This document shows, piece after piece, positions 1 through 6,469 of a stretch of 14,569 nucleotides of DNA. The stretch spans positions 1 to 14,569 of the forward strand of contig CAYVDO010000201.1 in assembly GCA_964450125.1 (NCBI GenBank). Direction: 5' to 3'. How positions within the stretch are numbered: position 1 is the stretch's first letter; each line of letters opens with the position of its first letter. Origin of the DNA: JADJOY01 sp964450125 (GTDB lineage: Bacteria > JADJOY01). The position numbers and the translations under genes were made by a program. The notes under the pieces were generated by a model that was given only the letters and a program-made list of their open reading frames with translations, ran no database searches and had not been told where the DNA came from.

Positions 1-80
1 CGATGGCAGGTGTCAACGGGGTGATTCCTGGTGTCTGGACGCCGCGTTCATGAATAGATCGGGCTAGCGCGAGCGCGAGA

Positions 81-854
81 TCAGAGGCGGGCGCCGACGA
101 GCGAGCCGTCGCGGAAGAAGAGCCGCTGAGCGGTGGGCGCGCCAGTGTCGTCGAGCTTGGTGTAGAGCCACTTCGAGACGGTGGCGCCCTTGCCGCCGCG
201 GGTGAGCACCTTCTGCGGCTCGCCCCAGCGCAGCAGCGCTTCGACCTCGCTCAGACCGCGTTGCACGTGCTCGGCGGCGATGCACTTACGATGGCGCGTG
301 GCCAGCCGCTTGGCGCGTTGCTGCAGTAGGCCCAGGAAATCCAGATCGGGTGCGGCGCGCCGCTCGTGGAAGAGCTCGATACGCCTTCGCAGGAAGTGAA
401 GCGGCTGGAGCGTGGCGTTCGCCGACATGCGATTGATCTCGGCGAAGACTGGGAAGCGCCGCATGAGCTGTCCGGGCGACAGACGGTGCTGGCGATGGAT
501 GGGCTCGAGGAAGGGATCCGGCGCGACGCCCACGAGCGCCACGTCGTTCGCTTGCTGCTCGATTTCCACGTACGGGAAGAAGCTGTCCTTCAAGTAGTTC
601 TTGCTGAGGTTGGGATGCAGGAAATGATGCCCGAGCTCGTGCAAGAGCGCGAACACGCGCTGGTTGGACGTGAGCGACTCGTCGATGAAGATCGTCGGGA
701 CGTCGTGCACCCGAACGTAAAGACCGTGGCAGTTGAGCTTGCGGACGCTGAGGGTGATCGACTCGCGTTCGCAGATGTATTCGAGGTCGTCGAGATCGAG
801 CGGTCGCTTGTTGAAGAACGGGTAGCGTTCTTCGAGCGGGAAGTGCAACTGCAT
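81..854 (-). CDS. ImmA/IrrE family metallo-endopeptidase
   Basis: A zinc-dependent peptidase of the ImmA/IrrE family; members with this layout cleave or inactivate an XRE-type repressor partner, so the expected substrate is the protein encoded just upstream. Seen in the 257-residue product: the zinc site HELGH at residues 72-76 (His72, Glu73, His76) after a hydrophobic stretch, and the family's downstream helix with Glu99 (IEQQANDVALVG, residues 98-109), a candidate third ligand. The last 100 or so residues are Arg-rich, helical-looking and longer than minimal ImmA proteins; I do not recognise a domain there. It starts at ATG 854, 30 bases after the stop of the XRE gene on the same strand, with GAGGAA just upstream. 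No signal peptide or membrane segment, so cytoplasmic. Family assignment is firm; the partner relationship is inferred from adjacency. Confidence 0.9.
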   Translation of the reverse strand: MQLHFPLEERYPFFNKRPLDLDDLEYICERESITLSVRKLNCHGLYVRVHDVPTIFIDESLTSNQRVFALLHELGHHFLHPNLSKNYLKDSFFPYVEIEQQANDVALVGVAPDPFLEPIHRQHRLSPGQLMRRFPVFAEINRMSANATLQPLHFLRRRIELFHERRAAPDLDFLGLLQQRAKRLATRHRKCIAAEHVQRGLSEVEALLRWGEPQKVLTRGGKGATVSKWLYTKLDDTGAPTAQRLFFRDGSLVGARL

Positions 855-884
855 GGTGCGCGCTCGTTCCTCGGTGTGCGCGGC

Positions 885-1256
885 TCAGCTACCGCGTAGC
901 TGGCGCCGCTTGGCTTCCGCGATCAGAATCGCATCCGCGATGGCGTTCCGCCACAACTCTTTTTCCACTTCGTCTGGTGCCTCGCGATAACCCATCGCCA
1001 GGGCTGTGAGCTGCGGAACATTCTCGTAGTCGAAGTCACGGGGCAGGGGATTGGTCGAGAGCCCGAGCAAGTAATCGACGCTGGTATTCAAGAAGCGAGC
1101 CATCTGTTGGAGATGGTGCGTGCCCGGATCTCGCTTCTGCTTCGTCCACTGCGAGACCGTCGTTTCGGACACGCCGAGAAACGTCGCGAGGCGCTTCTGG
1201 TCGAGGCTTCTGCGTTTCAGCAGAACCTTGAGCCGATCGCCCTGGAACTCGTTCAT
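885..1256 (-). CDS. XRE-family helix-turn-helix transcriptional regulator
   Basis: A 123-residue Cro/C1-type DNA-binding regulator. The HTH occupies about residues 8-62: the helix-turn-helix core reads QKRLATFLGVSETTVSQWTK, followed by the typical ending with NTSVDYLLGL. The C-terminal 60 residues form a short acidic/amphipathic tail that may be the dimerisation region or the peptidase target. I chose the internal ATG at 1256 rather than the more distal ATG at 1289 because an excellent Shine-Dalgarno (AGGGAGG) lies 7-9 bases upstream of it, and the longer start falls inside the predicted promoter. It is first in a two-gene unit with the ImmA/IrrE peptidase. A sigma70-like promoter containing a small palindrome sits directly upstream, which suggests autorepression relieved by cleavage of the repressor. 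That mechanism is inference from family knowledge. Confidence 0.92.
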   Translation of the reverse strand: MNEFQGDRLKVLLKRRSLDQKRLATFLGVSETTVSQWTKQKRDPGTHHLQQMARFLNTSVDYLLGLSTNPLPRDFDYENVPQLTALAMGYREAPDEVEKELWRNAIADAILIAEAKRRQLRGS

Positions 1257-1287
1257 GACGGCAATCCTCCCTGGGGGGAATATCGTC

Positions 1288-1317
1288 ACTCTAGTCCCGC
1301 AATTTGCATTGGGTCAA
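1288..1317 (-). promoter_or_regulatory. Predicted promoter of the XRE-ImmA/IrrE unit
   Basis: On the minus strand a -35 box TTGACC (1317-1312) is separated by 18 bases from a -10 box TAGAGT (1293-1288). Transcription would begin about 25 bases before the AGGGAGG Shine-Dalgarno and ATG 1256. The spacing and position agree with the chosen gene start. Confidence 0.6.
1299..1307. promoter_or_regulatory. Possible operator between -35 and -10
   Basis: The palindrome GCAA-A-TTGC (minus-strand reading) lies inside the spacer of the predicted promoter, the usual place for an autoregulating XRE repressor site. Only one short half-turn palindrome is visible, so this is a weak prediction. Confidence 0.3.
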
Positions 1318-1414
1318 CCGCGGCGCCGTGACTGGACAAGAGGGCAAGCGCGGGGTGGACGTGGGCCTGTGGTAGGCTCGCGCCGATCGACGCCTCGATC
1401 TCGGAGGACATGCC

Positions 1415-1993
1415 GTGAGGACACGCGGTCGCTGGTTCGCCATCCGCAACGTCGCGCTGCTGGGCTCCGTGCTCGTGGGGGCCGCGATGCTCGCCGCACC
1501 CGCCACGGCGGGTCTCTGGGAGTGGACCGATGGTGCGGGACGACCGCACAAGTCCCGCACTCGGAACGACGTGCCCGAAGAGTTCCGCGCCAACGCCGTC
1601 GAGATCCAGGTCGAACCCTCCATGCCGTCCGCGGGATCTGGCGCGGACGGCGCCAAGCCGAGTGAGCGCGCGCCCGCGCGCTCCGTGCCCACGGCTCAGC
1701 CCGATGCGTCCTCGTTGGACCAGGAGATCACCGACCGCGACGGCCACGATCGTGATTGGTGGCGCGAGCAGGTGATTGCGGCGCGTCGCGAGATCAACGA
1801 CCTCGAAGCGAAGCTCGAGCGCCTCAAGGCCGAATCGCGCTACAACTCGGTCATCCGCAAGGAGCGCGAGGCTCGCCACGAGCATGCGAAAGTCCAGGCT
1901 GAGCTGACTGCCGCCCGCAAGCGCCTCGCCGAGGATCTGCCCAAGCAGGCTGCAGCGGCGGGAGCGCCCGCGTATTGGCTGCGCGTGCAGTAG
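1415..1993 (+). CDS. Exported DUF4124-like protein with coiled coil
   Basis: A 192-residue exported protein. Residues 1-32 form a signal peptide: basic start, hydrophobic core VALLGSVLVGAAMLAA, and Ala-X-Ala (APATA-G) cleavage. Next comes a short Trp-rich module, WEWTDGAGRPHKSRTRNDVP, which resembles the DUF4124 pattern (aromatic, W-T-D-x-x-G, then 'VP' followed by a charged segment). After a low-complexity Ala/Pro linker, residues about 115-180 are charged heptad-like helix (EINDLEAKLERLKAE), a likely coiled coil. The start is GTG 1415, 7 bases after GGAGG; an ATG just upstream is out of frame and stops at once. It is a stand-alone gene, divergent from the XRE unit and convergent with moaB. 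DUF4124 proteins are usually periplasmic or envelope-associated with no assigned function. Confidence 0.8.
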   Translation: MRTRGRWFAIRNVALLGSVLVGAAMLAAPATAGLWEWTDGAGRPHKSRTRNDVPEEFRANAVEIQVEPSMPSAGSGADGAKPSERAPARSVPTAQPDASSLDQEITDRDGHDRDWWREQVIAARREINDLEAKLERLKAESRYNSVIRKEREARHEHAKVQAELTAARKRLAEDLPKQAAAAGAPAYWLRVQ

Positions 1994-2007
1994 CGCGTAT
2001 GGGTCGC

Positions 2008-2514
2008 TCAGCCCTTGGCAGCCTCGCCGACGATGTGGCCGAGCTCGGGCACGATGAGCTTTTCCATCGCCAGCCGCACGGCGGCGGTGGAGCCCGGAAT
2101 CGAAAAGATCGTCAGGGCCCCGGAGAGCCCGGCGGTGGCGCGCGACAGCATCGCGGCGGAGCCGATCTCGGCGTAGCTCAAGTAGCGGAAGAGCTCGCCG
2201 AAGCCATCGAGCGTCTTGTCGAGCAAGCCGACGATCGCCTCGAAAGTGCGGTCGCGCCGCGAGATTCCCGTACCGCCGTTCACGATCACGGCGCGGGCAC
2301 GGCCGGCAGCACGGATCTCCTCGACCAGCGCGCGAATCCGTTCCGGCTCGTCTGGCACGATCGCGTAGCGAACGACCTCGTGGCCGGCGGCGACGAGCCG
2401 CTCGCGGATCGCCGTGCCGCTCGAGTCCGTCTCTTCGGTTCGGGTATCGCTCACCGTGACGATGGCGCAAGGGATGCTCGTGGGGGCGCTGCGGTGGTGG
2501 GCGTGATGGGCCAT
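2008..2514 (-). CDS. moaB: Molybdenum cofactor biosynthesis protein MoaB (MogA/MoaB family)
   Basis: A 168-residue protein of the MoCF-binding family, which acts on molybdopterin in molybdenum cofactor assembly (adenylylation of the pterin, by family knowledge). Visible motifs: AIVTVSDTR at residues 17-25, the pterin-binding loop NGGTGIS plus RRD at 79-88, and the family's closing SIPGSTAAVRLAMEKLIVPELGHIV at 138-162 (given here only to locate it). The N-terminal extension is His-rich (HHAHH). The start is ATG 2514; the reading frame stays open far upstream, but those residues shadow the Nudix gene. It lies 14 bases downstream of the Nudix stop, so the two are probably co-transcribed. No other moa genes are in the window. 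Distinguishing MoaB from MogA by sequence alone is not certain. Confidence 0.9.
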   Translation of the reverse strand: MAHHAHHRSAPTSIPCAIVTVSDTRTEETDSSGTAIRERLVAAGHEVVRYAIVPDEPERIRALVEEIRAAGRARAVIVNGGTGISRRDRTFEAIVGLLDKTLDGFGELFRYLSYAEIGSAAMLSRATAGLSGALTIFSIPGSTAAVRLAMEKLIVPELGHIVGEAAKG

Positions 2515-2528
2515 GAGCGTGGGCTTCC

Positions 2529-3173
2529 TCAGCCTGGCGACGTGAGCGGGGGCGCGTCGTCGGGAAAGGCGAGACGCACGAGCGCGTGGATGAAGCGCGC
2601 GGTGGCGCCCCAGACGATGGTGCCGTCGATGTCGTAGAAGTGGACGAGGTGCGGCTGACCGAGGCGCGTACCGCGTTCTTCGATGCGGTGGATCGAGGGA
2701 TCGAGGAAGCGCTCGATCGGGATCTCGAGGACTTGCGCGATCTCGTCGGCGAGCGGCTCGAACGGATACGGGTGCGGTAGTGTGCCCACGATCGGCGTCA
2801 CTAAGAAATTGGTGATCGTGATGTTGTCGTCGAGCCAGCCGAGGACGTCGACGTGCTCGGGCTGGATGGCGAGCTCTTCGTGAGCCTCGCGCAACGCGGT
2901 GTGAAGTGGGCTCTCGTCGCCAGGATCGGTCTTGCCGCCGGGGAAGCTGATCTGCCCCTTGTGCGTGCCGACGGTTTCGGTGCGCCGGGTGAGCAGCACG
3001 CGAATGCCGTCCTCGGCGAGCATCAGCGGGAAGAGCACCGCTGCGCGGATGAGGGTGGGCTCGCCGGCGAGGGTGCGCCGCGGGCGCGCCGAGAGCGACA
3101 CGCGCACGTGCTCGAGCCATTCGGTGTCGAGACGCATCCCCGCGAAGGTAACGATCTCACCCGTGGGTGTCAT
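2529..3173 (-). CDS. CoA pyrophosphatase-type Nudix hydrolase
   Basis: A Nudix hydrolase of the CoA-pyrophosphatase (NudL/UPF0035) subgroup, expected to split CoA or acyl-CoA into phosphopantetheine and 3',5'-ADP with a divalent metal. In the 214-residue frame the subgroup signature LLTRRTETVGTHKGQISFPGG spans residues 60-80, and the Nudix catalytic segment REAHEELAI spans residues 95-103; the spacing from the second Gly of FPGG to the Arg (15 residues) matches my recollection of E. coli NudL. Two starts are possible, ATG 3173 (overlapping the upstream relic ORF by 17 bases) and ATG 3137; neither has a clear Shine-Dalgarno. The relic boundary lies near 3175, so 3137 may be the ancestral start. 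It is followed 14 bases later by moaB. Confidence 0.9.
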   Translation of the reverse strand: MTPTGEIVTFAGMRLDTEWLEHVRVSLSARPRRTLAGEPTLIRAAVLFPLMLAEDGIRVLLTRRTETVGTHKGQISFPGGKTDPGDESPLHTALREAHEELAIQPEHVDVLGWLDDNITITNFLVTPIVGTLPHPYPFEPLADEIAQVLEIPIERFLDPSIHRIEERGTRLGQPHLVHFYDIDGTIVWGATARFIHALVRLAFPDDAPPLTSPG

Positions 3174-3714
3174 CCACCGCGAGCTGAGCAGTCTGTGCTG
3201 CGATCTGGTTGCCGAGCTCCTTCTGTTGAGCCCAGTTGGGATGCGCGGTGCCGGTCATCGTGTTGAGGAGGGTGCTGTTCAACTCCTCCCAGTCCCCGGA
3301 TAACTCGGCCGGGTCGAAGAGAAGACGGATGCCCGACGCTTGAAGCACCTGGTTTGTCTCCGCAACCCACAGACCCACCTGTACGGGGCTGATTTGGACA
3401 CGGCGCGTGCCATCATTGCCGGCGCGAAGAATTGCCCGAACACGTTGGGAAATCAGCGGGGGATTCCATGGCGAGTAGGGCCAGTCGGCTTGGTCCATCG
3501 CGCCTTGGTTCACGTCTGTCCCGCTCTGTGGCGACACGTAGGAGAGGGTCATCGTGGGAGCTGTGCAGATGTCGGTTCCATTGGTTGGGCTCGGAGCGGA
3601 AGTCGATGACGTGTTCCGAGTCGTCGGCCTGGCAGCCGCATCTTCCTGCGCGCCGAGGAAAATCCACACGGTCAGCATCAACCGGAAAAGCGTTGCGGAG
3701 CGCAATTCGATCAT
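3157..3714 (-). CDS. Secreted protein, probably truncated at the C-terminus
   Basis: A 185-residue product not firmly recognised. A signal peptide is likely at residues 1-28 (basic start, LFRLMLTVWIFLGAQ, then DAAARP). The middle is Thr/Ser/Pro-rich. Residues about 105-150 (VQVGLWVAETNQVLQASGIR followed by LLFDP and LNSTLLN) look like the entry part of an extracellular metallopeptidase-like domain, where a Trp-Val-x-x-x-N helix precedes a Gly-Ile-Arg strand. The expected catalytic region does not follow: the frame ends with VDDTHG inside the 5' part of the Nudix gene, on the same strand. This suggests truncation by recombination at about 3175. Codon use is less GC-biased than in the neighbours. 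It may be an expressed remnant or a pseudogene. Confidence 0.5.
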   Translation of the reverse strand: MIELRSATLFRLMLTVWIFLGAQEDAAARPTTRNTSSTSAPSPTNGTDICTAPTMTLSYVSPQSGTDVNQGAMDQADWPYSPWNPPLISQRVRAILRAGNDGTRRVQISPVQVGLWVAETNQVLQASGIRLLFDPAELSGDWEELNSTLLNTMTGTAHPNWAQQKELGNQIAAQTAQLAVDDTHG

Positions 3715-3798
3715 TCAGTAAATCTCGTCAACCTGCATCTCTTTCGCTCTGGCCGTTCGTGCGTGAAATAGAAAGAGTCTTTACGAGAAGCTTGGTGA

Positions 3799-3835
3799 CA
3801 CCCCCAGCCGGGGTGGTGCGCCCGGGGACCCGGGC
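3799..3835 (-). terminator. Tandem GC-rich hairpins after the NTF2-like gene
   Basis: Two adjacent inverted repeats: GCCCGGG/CCCGGGC (3820-3826 with 3829-3835), abutting the TAG stop of the full-length NTF2-like frame, and CACCCC/GGGGTG (3799-3804 with 3810-3815). No T-run follows on either strand, so a Rho-independent terminator is only a possibility. Confidence 0.3.
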
Positions 3836-4224
3836 TAGATCGCGACCTCTTTGACTCGCGGATCTCCATTTTCCGTCATCACGAGCACGCCGATGGTGCG
3901 CTCGGCGCGGCCACCGATTCGGACGTGGATTCAGGTGAGATCCGGACTCGGCTTGCTGGGCCAATCAGAGACCCCGGCCTGGACTGATACTGGATCGAAC
4001 GAGCCGTCAGCTCGAGGAAATGTGCGTTCGAATTCCACACGAAGATCACCCATCGAGTAGCGCTGCCGGTAGACCGTGGAAGTCAAGGCATACGCGCTGG
4101 AATAGTCGCGGATAACGAGGAAGGTGACGAAGTTGATGGCGATCCTCCCGTAATCGGCGGTGGCGACGCATCCGTGACAACGTAAAACGAACAGGATGAT
4201 TGCGAGCGGCAACTGCTTCATCAT
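3835..4224 (-). pseudogene. Secreted NTF2-like (DUF4864-like) protein interrupted by in-frame TGA
   Basis: From ATG 4224 (or the adjacent ATG 4221) the frame encodes a signal-peptide-like start (MKQLPLAIILFVL, then Cys-rich CHGC) and a helix-helix pattern, FLVIRDYSSAYALTSTVYRQ, resembling small NTF2-like lipoproteins in which residues 'gDY-AAY-LTS--YR' are conserved. At 3933-3931 the frame meets TGA. The same frame then runs on for 31 sense codons with convincing protein-like content ending VLVMTENGDPRVKEVAI and a TAG at 3837-3835; that ending matches the final strands of the same fold ('v--ENG-wRV-ev'). I therefore read it as one gene of about 128 codons broken by a nonsense change, with the first 96-97 residues perhaps still made. 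It sits directly downstream of an RHS fragment in the same frame. Confidence 0.6.
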
Positions 4225-4260
4225 TGCATCCAGGGTTTCCTGCCCCGCAGTGTGGTGCGG

Positions 4261-4515
4261 GAGTGTCGCCGATCCTTTGGTGTCGAGGGCTTCGACGTGC
4301 GTCTCGGTGCAGTTGCCGCCGGTGCTCGCGGGGCAGATCTTCCTGGTCGAGCGCCCGAGACGATCGTACTCGAAGAAGATCGAGCGCGTGCCGTCGTTCC
4401 CGTTCGCCGCCTTGGCGTCCACCTGGCGGGTCCGGTTGCGGAGCTCGTCGTAGCCGGACCCGGTGACCAGGTCCTTCACGAAGCTGGCGCCCAGGTCGTT
4501 GGCGTGATCGATACG
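4261..4515 (-). pseudogene. RHS/YD-repeat protein fragment
   Basis: In the minus frame, a stretch of about 85 codons carries YD-repeat signatures: YDELRNRTRQVDA near 4452, EYDRLGRSTRKICP near 4370, and an upstream RIDHAND. These are the tandem tyrosine-aspartate motifs of RHS/YD-repeat shell proteins of polymorphic toxins. Full RHS proteins run to more than a thousand residues; only one and a half repeats survive, with no start codon of its own and no recognisable RHS core ending. The frame continues without a stop into the NTF2-like relic. I interpret this as debris of a larger RHS locus. A functional product is unlikely. Confidence 0.6.
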
Positions 4516-4572
4516 CGCCGATGAGCGCGGCGTGCTTCGTGCGCCGAGGGCCCGGAATGGATGCGCGACGTG

Positions 4573-4619
4573 ACTCGGCAGGCTGGGGGCGCTCGCCCCA
4601 GCGAGTTGTTCAGCAGCCG
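4573..4619 (-). repeat. Short hairpin repeat, copy 1
   Basis: On the minus strand this reads GGCTGCTGA-CAACTCGC, then GGGGCGAGC and CAGCCTGCCGA. It can fold as an outer GGCTG/CAGCC stem enclosing CTCGC/GCGAG. It aligns over most of its length with 11510-11554 on the plus strand. It lies between the RHS relic and the start of the 4672 operon. Confidence 0.55.
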
Positions 4620-4671
4620 GTGAGCGGCCTGATAGACTCGGGCGGTTTCGCAGCACGAGGAGGGTCACGCC

Positions 4672-4866
4672 ATGGCTGAATCGGAGTCCAAACCGCCCGC
4701 CAAGAAAGAGAAGGGCGCTGCCTACGACTCGTGGAAGTCCACCAGCCCGGCACCGGCGACCGGTGCGCAGACGCCGGCGAAGGGCACGCTCAAAGGTCGA
4801 TTCACGGCGATGGTCGACCGGTTCATCCGCAAGTTCAACACCGACAAGGGTTGGTACGACGAGTGA
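4672..4866 (+). CDS. Small Lys-rich protein of unknown function
   Basis: A 64-residue, hydrophilic product. The N-terminal 40 residues are low-complexity Lys/Pro/Ala/Ser (KPPAKKEKGA) and probably disordered. The last 25 residues (GRFTAMVDRFIRKFNTDKGW) form a basic amphipathic helix with regularly spaced Phe and Ile, possibly a membrane-surface or partner-binding helix. It ends with an acidic Tyr-Asp-Glu. The case that it is real rests on a near-perfect Shine-Dalgarno, GAGGAGGG, 7 bases before ATG 4672, and on its position: first gene of a plus-strand unit, with the next start only 7 bases after its stop. I do not recognise the family. Confidence 0.65.
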   Translation: MAESESKPPAKKEKGAAYDSWKSTSPAPATGAQTPAKGTLKGRFTAMVDRFIRKFNTDKGWYDE

Positions 4867-4873
4867 CGCGATC

Positions 4874-5356
4874 ATGAGCTTCGGTATCGTCGATCACGTG
4901 GTGGCGCGCCTCGCGTTCGCGGGCGCGATGGGTTTCGCGTCGTGGCGCCTCGCCGAGGAGCGCCATCGCTCCGCGTTCGGGTGGGCGTTGCTGGGTGGTG
5001 TGCTGGGATATGCGATCGAGTTTTGGGCGATCGCCGAGCTCGTCGCATTGTGGCGGCTGCCCCGGGTCGACCTGCGCGAGCGTTACCTCGAGCTGCGCGC
5101 GCACGAGCGCTTCGCGCAGGCGCTCGGCGCACCGTCGTTGGTGGGCGATCACCTCGAGGATCGCATTCTGATGGTGCTCGCCAACAATCCTCAGGGACTG
5201 CATCTCAACGCGCTCGCGCAGGGCGTGGGCCAGAGCTGGCGGGCGATCGAGAACGAGGTGCGCGGCCTGGTGGAGCGCCGCAAGGTGGTGCAGAAGGACG
5301 ACCTCTATTTCATCGACTCCACCCACTCCGTTCCCGCCAGCGGAGGTGTGGGTTGA
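4874..5356 (+). CDS. Membrane-anchored winged-helix protein
   Basis: A 160-residue product with two predicted membrane helices near the N-terminus (about residues 6-25 and 34-60, the second reading FGWALLGGVLGYAIEFWAIA). A charged linker follows, then a winged-helix-like domain at 93-148: helix LEDRILMVLANNPQGLHLNA, recognition-like helix SWRAIENEVRGLVERRKV, and wing VVQKDDLYFI. This looks like a MarR/DprA-type wHTH tethered to the inner membrane with the domain in the cytoplasm. It starts 7 bases after the small 4672 gene and has only a weak Shine-Dalgarno, so translation probably depends on coupling. Its TGA overlaps the TTG start of the GT2 gene by 4 bases. Role unknown; the context suggests regulating or assisting the linked glycosyltransferase. 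Confidence 0.75.
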   Translation: MSFGIVDHVVARLAFAGAMGFASWRLAEERHRSAFGWALLGGVLGYAIEFWAIAELVALWRLPRVDLRERYLELRAHERFAQALGAPSLVGDHLEDRILMVLANNPQGLHLNALAQGVGQSWRAIENEVRGLVERRKVVQKDDLYFIDSTHSVPASGGVG

Positions 5357-6237
5357 GCATCAGCATCGTCATCCCCGCGCACAACGAGGCCCAGGCCATC
5401 GCCGGTGTGGTCGAAGCCTGCAAGGCGCAGCCGGGAGTGACGCAGGTGATCGTGGTCGACGATGGCTCGACCGACACCACCGGCGAGATCGCGCGCGGCG
5501 TTGGCGCCGAGGTCGTCACCCATCCCTACTGCATGGGCAACGGTGCCTCGGTGAAGTCCGGCGCACGCGCCGCCACCGGCGAGATCGTGGTGTTCCTGGA
5601 TGGTGATGGACAGCACCCTCCCGAGGACGTGCCACGCCTGGTGGAGAAGCTGGATCGCTTTCACCTGGTGGTGGGCGCTCGCGAACCCAGCACCCATGCG
5701 AACCTGAAGCGGCGCTTCGGCAACAACGTCTACAACCTGTTCGCGAGCTACGTGACCCAGTTCCCCATTCAGGACCTCACCAGCGGGTTCCGGGCGGTTC
5801 GCCGTGATTTGCTGCTCCACTACCTGTATCTGCTACCGAACGGGTTCTCGTCTCCCTCGACGCTGACGCTGGCGATCTTGCGCACTGGCCGTTCGCTCGC
5901 GTACGTGCCCATCCGCGCCCGCGAACGCAAGGGAACGAGCAAGATCCACATCCTGAAGGACGGCACGCGCTTCTTCCTCATCATCATCAAGATCGCGACG
6001 CTCTTCTCGCCGCTTCGGGTCTTCATCCCGGTGAGCTTGCTCGCGTTCATTCTCGGCACCGCGAACTACACCTGGAGCTCGGTGCTCGAGGGGCATTTCG
6101 TGTTCACCAACATGTCCGCGTTGCTCTACGTCGCTGCGGTGCTGGTGTTCATGTTGGGGCTGGTGGCGGAGCAGATCGCGCAGCTTCGCCTCGACCGCAC
6201 CGAAGGTTACGAAACGAACGGCCGAGCGCCGGTCTGA
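5353..6237 (+). CDS. GT2 glycosyltransferase, polyprenol-phosphate sugar synthase type
   Basis: A 294-residue family-2 glycosyltransferase of the DPM1/GtrB-like group, which transfers a sugar from a nucleotide sugar to a polyprenyl phosphate on the cytoplasmic face of the membrane. Visible motifs: IVIPAHNEA at residues 5-13, VVDDGSTD at 34-41, the metal-binding DGDGQH at 83-88, SGFRAVRR at 144-151, and RERKGTSKI at 190-198, the group's usual 'R..G.SK' element. Two membrane helices follow, about 218-237 and 255-275, with a short cytoplasmic tail. The start is TTG 5353, supported by GGAGG six bases upstream and by the 4-base TTGA overlap with the previous stop; the long open frame before it is a shadow. 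The sugar cannot be read from the sequence. Confidence 0.9.
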   Translation: MSISIVIPAHNEAQAIAGVVEACKAQPGVTQVIVVDDGSTDTTGEIARGVGAEVVTHPYCMGNGASVKSGARAATGEIVVFLDGDGQHPPEDVPRLVEKLDRFHLVVGAREPSTHANLKRRFGNNVYNLFASYVTQFPIQDLTSGFRAVRRDLLLHYLYLLPNGFSSPSTLTLAILRTGRSLAYVPIRARERKGTSKIHILKDGTRFFLIIIKIATLFSPLRVFIPVSLLAFILGTANYTWSSVLEGHFVFTNMSALLYVAAVLVFMLGLVAEQIAQLRLDRTEGYETNGRAPV

Positions 6238-6306
6238 CGGGTGCCACGCGGCTAGCCTTGGAACGAGCGCATGGAGAAACGAACCCACTTTGCGAAGGTC
6301 ATGAAC

Positions 6307-6420
6307 GGCACGCGCCAGCGGCGCGCCGCGAGCGCAGCGAGGCGACTCAGGGGTGGGGCCCCAAAAGTGTCACGTCTTCTTGGGGGCGGAGGGCTTGAAA
6401 AGCCCTCCGAGGAAGCATCG
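6307..6420 (+). repeat. Structured intergenic repeat, copy A
   Basis: The 114-bp copy begins GGCACGCGCCAGCGGCGCG and ends CCGAGGAAGCATCG. It shares both ends and length (112-115 bp) with 7702-7813 and, inverted, with 11551-11665. Within it, GGAGGGCTT-GAA-AAGCCCTCC forms a perfect 9-bp hairpin (6388-6408), and CCCCAA...TTGGGG encloses a variable middle loop. It fills the gap between the GT2 and GT4 genes. Confidence 0.8.
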
Positions 6421-6469
6421 GCTAGCCCTGAAGTAAGCGGGTCGCGCTTACTTCAGGGCTAGCCGATGC
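6415..6469 (+). promoter_or_regulatory. Perfect 25-bp inverted repeat covering the GT4 start
   Basis: Bases 6415-6439 are the exact reverse complement of 6445-6469, with loop GGTCG. In RNA this makes a 25-bp uninterrupted stem. The right arm contains the best available Shine-Dalgarno (AGGG, 6455-6458) and the ATG (6466-6468) of the GT4 gene, so an intact hairpin should block ribosome entry. The left arm overlaps the last six bases of repeat copy A. Confidence 0.85.

Noticed and set aside
9..35. Two GGTGTC direct repeats 21 bases apart near the window start
   Set aside because: Only six bases each, downstream of the peptidase gene and with no third copy; chance is sufficient.
1286..2470. Minus-strand frame of 394 codons spanning the DUF4124-like gene and moaB
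   Set aside because: Arg-rich shadow without motifs. The plus-strand gene has a signal peptide and ribosome site, and moaB explains the rest.
3931..3933. TGA as a selenocysteine codon
   Set aside because: Only a weak 4-bp CCAC/GTGG pairing follows, the protein is secreted, and the NTF2-like family has no known selenocysteine. A nonsense change is simpler.
6271..6462. Possible small protein in repeat copy A, with a peptide (GTRQRR...) similar to one translated from copy B
   Set aside because: The similarity is explained by the shared DNA repeat. Copy C does not keep the peptide, whereas the hairpins persist in all three, so selection appears to act on structure and not on codons.
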